Positions 59,041-64,000 of a stretch of 64,000 nt of DNA are shown piece after piece; position 1 is the stretch's first letter; each line of letters begins with the position of its first letter. The translations under genes were made by a program, and so were the position numbers. The notes under the pieces are model-generated. The model was not told the origin of the DNA. It saw only the letters and a program-made list of their open reading frames with translations, and did not search any database. The DNA is from Adenophora triphylla var. japonica (lineage: Eukaryota > Streptophyta > Magnoliopsida > Asterales > Campanulaceae): assembly GCA_022495995.1 (NCBI GenBank), contig JAFEMH010003620.1:186001-250000 (forward strand). The letters are read 5' to 3'.

Positions 59041-59261
59041 AACTAACTATCGCCTTTTCTTGCGTAATCATATTCTCCTATTGATTTAGAATCTCAAATT
59101 CAACAACCTACGATCCCGAAACCGGGCTTCAAATAGGTTTTCTCTTAACTTTATTGACATATTGCTTTAGAATTACCGATTTCATATAACATTATTCTTT
59201 TTAATATGTTTTGTGTGTGCAGAATCGTAACCGAGGACCCTAATATTGATATAAGCAAAAA

Positions 59262-61760
59262 TTTGTCAGGAACAAAAGCAAAGACATGGGAGGAATTGTA
59301 CAACCGTATAAACTTCATGCAAATGCACTAGGATTTAGTATTAAGTTGTCAACAAATCATGTTTCAAAAAGACTTCAAGGATATTAGACAAGCTATTCCG
59401 TTGCTCATGTGAAGGAGTTACCGCATCAACCCAAGAGGATAAAATCGGTTGTTCCATCACCGCTAATGTTAATGAAGTTCAAATTCCTTCACCATTGAAC
59501 AACTCGATGTTACCAAAAACAACAAAAGAGAAGGAGAAATTACATAAAGAGGACTCAATATAAGGCTCTTTTGAGGGCAAAATTGCTAAAAGAGGAAGAT
59601 ATGTATGTTGTTGACCGCCATGTTACATAGAGCACAATCATCCAATGACAAGGACAGATTGGAACCATTTGAAGCGTGAGTGAAAGGTGTATCTCGTAAG
59701 ATCGGGGTGAAATAATTGAAATAATGGAAGAAGCCGGTATAAAACCAACCGATGGATATAGTCTTTTGGTAAAAGCAATGGTGGAGAGGAACATGTTGGT
59801 CACACAAAGAAAGATCATGTCAATTTTGTTCGTAAACTTAGAATGGAAAAAAATTGAAAATGGTGATGCTCGAATGTTGTTGATAGGCTTTTTGAAATTT
59901 CACCGGAAGATCGAGGGTTCTATTTTAAAATCAAATTTGATGATGAAGGAAGACTTGGGGCTATATTTTGGAGAGATAGTATGATGAAGGAAGATTACAA
60001 GCTCTATGGAGATCTCGGTTATATTTGACACAACTTATACTACAAACAGATACAATCTTATCTCGTGCCCCAATAGTTGGCATTAATAATCATTGGAACA
60101 CTCATGTTTGGTTGTGCTTTCATAGCAAATGAAAAAAAGAAACATTTGTCCGGTTGCTTAAGCACTTAGAAAATCAATGGGAGGAAAAGAACCAAAAACA
60201 ATATTTACGCACCAAGACCAAGCAATGTCAAATGCAATTGAAGAGGTATGATTATAAAATTCCATAACCAGCTTCTTTTATAATATTTCTTATCTAGTAT
60301 TTTATTTGTGCTATATAGTTCTAAAAATAATTCGTATGTGCCTTAACTTTGCCCATATGTCATTGGTGTTTATATCCGTGAACTACCGCATTGAATATCC
60401 AGAGCTAGTCATTCTAAAGTATCTCGGTTATTCAATATAAAGTTTCTTGGATATTCAATTTGTTAGTTTCTCGGATATTCTTTTGGTAGTTTCGGATATT
60501 CAATTGTTAGTTTCTCGGACATGGCCAAGGCCTAAGCCATGACAAAAAATTGGTCAATGTAAATTTATTGTATGTTAATATCCGTAAGCATATAATGTTA
60601 ATATCCGTAAACTTTATTATAATACAGGTATTTGAAGGGCGACGAGGCATAAGGCTATGTTTATGGCACATCCAACAAAATGTCAGATCCCACTTTGGAC
60701 AATTGAAGACAAATGAAGATTTTAAAAAGAATTTGATCATTGTTTAATGGGATGTACCGGTGAGGATGAATTTGAAAGTTGTTGGGAGTCAATGTCGGTG
60801 AAATACAATCTCGTTGAAAATTCCCGGTTCAAGCGTCTATATGGACTACGGGAGAAATGGTGCACGCCTTTAAGCACAAATTTCTTCTCCGCCGGAATAT
60901 TGTCATCCCATAGAAGCGACAGCACAAATCATGCCCTTTGTTTCAAAGCAAACAGAACACATCCCTCACTCAGCTCTTTGACATATTCAATGAAACAGCT
61001 TAAACGTTGGAGGAATACCGAACAAGAGAAGGAATTTCAAGCATCAATCTCACCTCAACCGCACATGTATGGTGGTATCATAAAACAAGCAAATGAGGTA
61101 TACACACCACGATATTCAAGTTCTTTGAGATTGAGGTAAAATGAGCTTTTCTGCCGTATACAAATTTGGAGATGAAAGTGATGAAGATTGCAGCATTCAT
61201 ACATGTTGCTCATGAGAAGTACCCGCATAAATATGAGAGTGTACTCTTTGTTAGGAATGATGAAAGTGTAGCGATTGTATGCGGTTTGCAATCAGTTTTA
61301 CTACGGTCGGTTGGTTGTGCTTTCATTGCATAAAGGCGCCGAATTTGTCAAATGTCACAAGAATACCGTATATCTACATTGAAAAAAGGTGGACAAAGAT
61401 GGCAAAAAAAGATGTATGGGACAAAGTCTATCAAGGAAAAGATAATACATCAACAGAGAAAAATGAATTCATTCCACTCGAAACAAAAGATGGCAATGAA
61501 ATACCACAATCCGATGATGGCTTGTCATGAAAACAGAGCCGCAAAAAAGATCTTTGGAAGATGGGTTCAATAGAGACTCACTTCTTATACAACAATTGTT
61601 GTCGAAAATTAACAGAATGTAGATCTACGACAAGTGTTAATGATAGTGTTGGTTCGTAAAGTATAACAAGTGCTCCAAATTGTGATGGATCCAATTCGTG
61701 CAAATACAAAGGGCGTAAAACGAAAGCTAAAGACAAAGTTTGATAGAAGAAAGCCAATCA
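59262..61760 (+). pseudogene. FAR1-related (FRS-like) MULE transposase, pseudogene
   Basis: In order: the FAR1 zinc-finger end (KALLRAKLLKEEDMYVVDRH, then EHNHP in shifted frame, about 59560-59650), IKPTDGYSLL, FWRDSMMKEDYKLYGDL (about 59970), IFDTTYTTNRYNL (about 60025, first catalytic Asp), TIFTHQDQAMSNAIEE (about 60205), then an intron (60246-60627, GT..AG). Exon 2 gives RLCLWHIQQNVRSHFGQLKT and EFESCWESMSVKYNLVENSR, FSAGILSSHRSDSTNHA and a SWIM-type end (VGWLCFHCIKAPN, YIEKRWTK). The second Asp, usual in TDQD, is His here. Many stops and frame changes are present. Members of this family are either transposases or domesticated light-signalling regulators; this copy is neither in function. 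Confidence 0.85.
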
Positions 61761-61899
61761 CCGATGAGTTTGGTTCAAAAACACCAAATGAACATTTGAT
61801 TTAATAGTTTTTAGATTGAAGTACAATTTATTAAGTTGACTAGTTAAATATTTTATACACGTATATTTGATGTTTTTATGTTCGTAAATGACTAGTTAA

Positions 61900-62705
61900 A
61901 TGTTTTTATCAATTATATCCGAAGTATGTGAATGTATATACGTAAATGTGGTAGGTGTATATCCGTAAATTGATGATAGTTTCTTGATATACATTTCTAA
62001 GTTTCGGATATAGAATTGATAATTTCTGGATATATAATTGATAGTTTCGGATATAGAATTGATAGCTTCGGATATACTTACTATTGAATTCAAAAAGTAA
62101 TAAATGTGTACGGTTGGTAAGTGCAATGATATCCGAAGTCAGGCAAGGCCAAGGCCATGGTCATGGCCACGCCATGGCCAAGCCTTGGACTTGGCCTTGG
62201 CCTTGGCCTTGGCCTTGATCTTGAACTTGTCATGGATTTGGCTTTGGCTAATTATATCCGAAGTATATGAATGTATATCCGTAAATGTGGTAGGTGCATA
62301 TCCGTAAATTGATAATTGATTCTCGATATAGAATTGTAAGTTTCGGATATTCAAATTGATAGTTTCGGATATAGAATTGATAGTTTATGGATATACTTAC
62401 TATTGAATTCAAAGAGTAATAAATGTGTACAGCTGGTAAGTGCATTGATATCCAGAATTCCAAGGCCATGGTCAAGGCCAAGGCCACGTGGCAAAGCCTC
62501 GCCTTCGCCTTGGCCTTGGCCTTGCCATGGACAAGTTGGCCTTGGACTTGAACTTGTCATGGATTTGGCCTTGGCCAAGTCCAAGGCCAAGGCCAAGGTC
62601 AATTATATCCATAAGTATTTGAATGTATATCCGTAAATGTGGTAGGTGCATATCCGTAAGTCCAAGGCCGAGGCCATGGTCAAGGCCAAGGCCTTGACCA
62701 TGCTC
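61900..62705. repeat. TATCCGTAAA and GGCCAAGG repeat array, right
   Basis: Same motifs as at 57840-59040. GGCCAAGG blocks lie at 62135-62240, 62460-62610 and 62660-62700, and TTTCGGATATAGAATTGATA is repeated several times. Confidence 0.85.
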
Positions 62706-62790
62706 TCCATAATATTATACAAGATATTATACGGTAGATATTATTCATTAAAAAAACTACAAACAAACAAACCACACAACACATAACAAA

Positions 62791-63090
62791 TTATTTGTTC
62801 TTGCTCTCCATAAACTTATAGAGTGCAGAGTGCTTGCACATATCATGCTCTCCATAAGCTTTAGTTGCCCCACGATCCTTGGCATGTAACAGAGAATCCC
62901 AAATCCATGTTGATTTCTTGCTGTTCTTATTGTCACTGAGAATGGGCGTGAAGTTTATCTGAACTGTTCCACAAACTATAATATCCCTCCTTAATATCTT
63001 CTAAGAAACTTGAAATTCTTTTAGCAAGCTCTTTCTTCTTCATAATCTTCAACATTTTTCTCGAGACTTGGTCGACCTACTCGTACTCAT
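62791..63090 (-). pseudogene. Unrecognised small ORF, broken
   Basis: A minus-strand frame starts MSTSRSTKSREK at 63090 and, after frame changes, continues KIMKKKELAKRISSFLEDIK and then KKSTWIWDSLLHAKDRGATK to EHDMCKHSALYKFMESKNK and a stop at 62791. A TATAAATA box lies near 63153. I do not recognise it. It may be a second gene of the FAR1-type MULE or a captured host fragment. Confidence 0.35.
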
Positions 63091-63399
63091 ACCGAGAAAT
63101 TGATTGCTTTTTAGATGAAATTTAGAAATAAAAAAGAAGTGAAGATCTAACTTATTTATACTTGAATCCGTGGACTGTTTTTGTTTGAAATTTGGCACTA
63201 TTGAATCCATGATTTTTTTGAAATGTAGTTAACTATTGAATCCGTGACTGTTTTTGTTTGAAATTTGGCACTATTGCCTATGGACAAAATGAAGCAGTAC
63301 TAGTTGGGATAACTATAGAATTCGTGACTGTTTTTGTTTTTTATTACTCAACTTGGAACACCTAACTTGGAACACTTGTCCAAAATCAAGTTCAAGGCC

Positions 63400-63600
63400 A
63401 ATTAAAGTTTCTGGGTATTCAATATGGTTGTTTCGGATTTAAATTTTGTAGTTTCTGGATATTCACATATTCATATTGAATGTTTTACGGTTATACATTT
63501 TGTAGTTTACGGATATTCAAATTAAGAGTTTCGGATATAGAATTGATAGTTTCGGATATACTTTAATGGTCAAAAAAGCATTCAAACTTACTATTGAATT
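63400..63600. repeat. TTTCGGATAT repeats
   Basis: Several copies of GTTTCGGATATAGAATTGAT and variants, the outer part of the repeat array of the FAR1-type element. Confidence 0.7.
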
Positions 63601-63753
63601 CAAAGAGTAATAAATGTGTACAGGTTGGTAAGTGCATTGAATTCATTGACCAACTTTTTTGACTGGTTTCAAGTACTCTGCCTATATAAATCATGTCCAA
63701 AGGTAAATATATACATCAAGTTAAAAAATTCTACCTTTAATAATTTTTCTAGT

Positions 63754-64000
63754 GATGAACAAAGGCAAGGGAAATTCTGGGAGCCAACTTTGGGTGATTC
63801 AAATGATGACAAAAGTTGGAAAATATACATGGTGTGCTACCAAAAATTGCTCAATGGTCATCTTGTTGTTTTGCGACCTTCTGCAAATGGAACTCCCTCA
63901 TTTCGTTGTCCATTGCAGCCATGTAATGGACACAATTGTAGGGATAAGGATTATGTGGGGATAGTCAAACATGCTCATGAGTTTGGCAACGCTCACAACA
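63754..64000 (+). CDS. Partial ORF with possible XS-type zinc finger
   Basis: One frame is open from about 63650 to the window end: WEPTLGDSNDDKSWKIYMVC, YQKLLNGHLVVLRPSANG and FRCPLQPCNGHNCRDKDYVG followed by IVKHAHEFGNAH. The C-P-x-C...H-A pattern after KL-NG resembles the zf-XS domain of SGS3/FDM proteins, which act in RNA-directed DNA methylation. A TATA box (TATATAAA, 63684-63690) lies upstream, but no in-frame ATG is seen, so the start may be in another exon or lost. The ORF runs off the edge. Confidence 0.4.

Larger units (their letters stand above)
57332..63650 (+). mobile_element. Decayed FAR1-type MULE (boundaries uncertain)
   Basis: It opens with GAGTTGGTCTGTTGAAAAAC and a hairpin (AACGCGTTTCTCCATA / TATGGAGAAACGGG). 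It contains arrays of TATCCGTAAAC and of GGCCAAGG/CCATGG on both sides of a FAR1-like gene. No target duplication was found. Confidence 0.45.

Noticed and set aside
1..64000. tRNA or rRNA genes
   Set aside because: No cloverleaf with A and B boxes and no rRNA core sequence was recognised by reading. Only the two tRNA-complementary primer sites of the LTR elements were found.

Overview
This is a nuclear window from a dicot plant: spliced genes with GT..AG introns, a seed-storage 2S albumin, many Stowaway-type MITEs ending in CTCCCTCCGTCCC, and Ty3/Gypsy and Mutator-like (MULE) elements. The albumin resembles the sesame type, so an asterid such as Lamiales is possible, but this is a weak guess. 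Only two host genes look intact, both on the minus strand: a one-exon 2S albumin (10400-10867) and a 12-exon PPR-SMR gene (13159-22386, 885 codons plus stop) that matches Arabidopsis At5g02830 as I recall it. Almost everything else is transposable-element sequence at different stages of decay.

Layout. 1-3571: a MAIN-like plant-mobile-domain pseudogene ending in a block of palindromes and a MULE-like terminus. 4132-5019: a candidate solo LTR and a MITE stub. 5020-7592: one LTR plus an antisense-ORF fragment of a Gypsy element, fused to a truncated MULE transposase (7593-9843). 10400-10867: 2S albumin, with a second copy of the MULE end at 11970-12725. 13159-22386: the PPR-SMR gene, whose introns hold about ten MITEs and a palindromic minisatellite. 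22430-26177: small foldback-ended elements, MITEs and a GTGYCAGTGTTAGTGTAA-like minisatellite.

26178-55745: a complete minus-strand Gypsy element with 661-664 bp LTRs and target duplication CATGT. It carries gag-protease-RT-RNaseH-integrase, plus a spliced ORF in the opposite direction next to its 3' LTR, an arrangement known from the Tat lineage. Its RNaseH region is split by a second complete minus-strand LTR element (33149-50637, LTRs about 1.4 kb, target duplication ACGGG). That element is GC-rich, has gag, protease and integrase but no recognisable RT, and carries two antisense gene remnants and about 2.3 kb of tandem repeats. The minisatellite resumes at 55751 and is hit again by a 1.35-kb foldback MULE (55829-57176) with a 10-bp target duplication. 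57330-63650 is the wreck of a FAR1-type MULE with arrays of TATCCGTAAAC and GGCCAAGG motifs. The last 250 bases hold the start of a possible XS-zinc-finger gene.

Main points for follow-up. (1) The perfect palindrome GGTCCGTACGGACC occurs four times upstream of the TATA box in each LTR of the nested element, and again, paired, in front of both antisense genes. (2) A different palindrome array, with 12-base arms AACTCGCTACAC/GTGTAGCGAGTT, marks several MULE ends. (3) Sister repeat copies differ repeatedly by loss of the middle base of CAG or CTG, which may be a base-calling artefact at CHG-methylated sites and would explain many apparent frameshifts.
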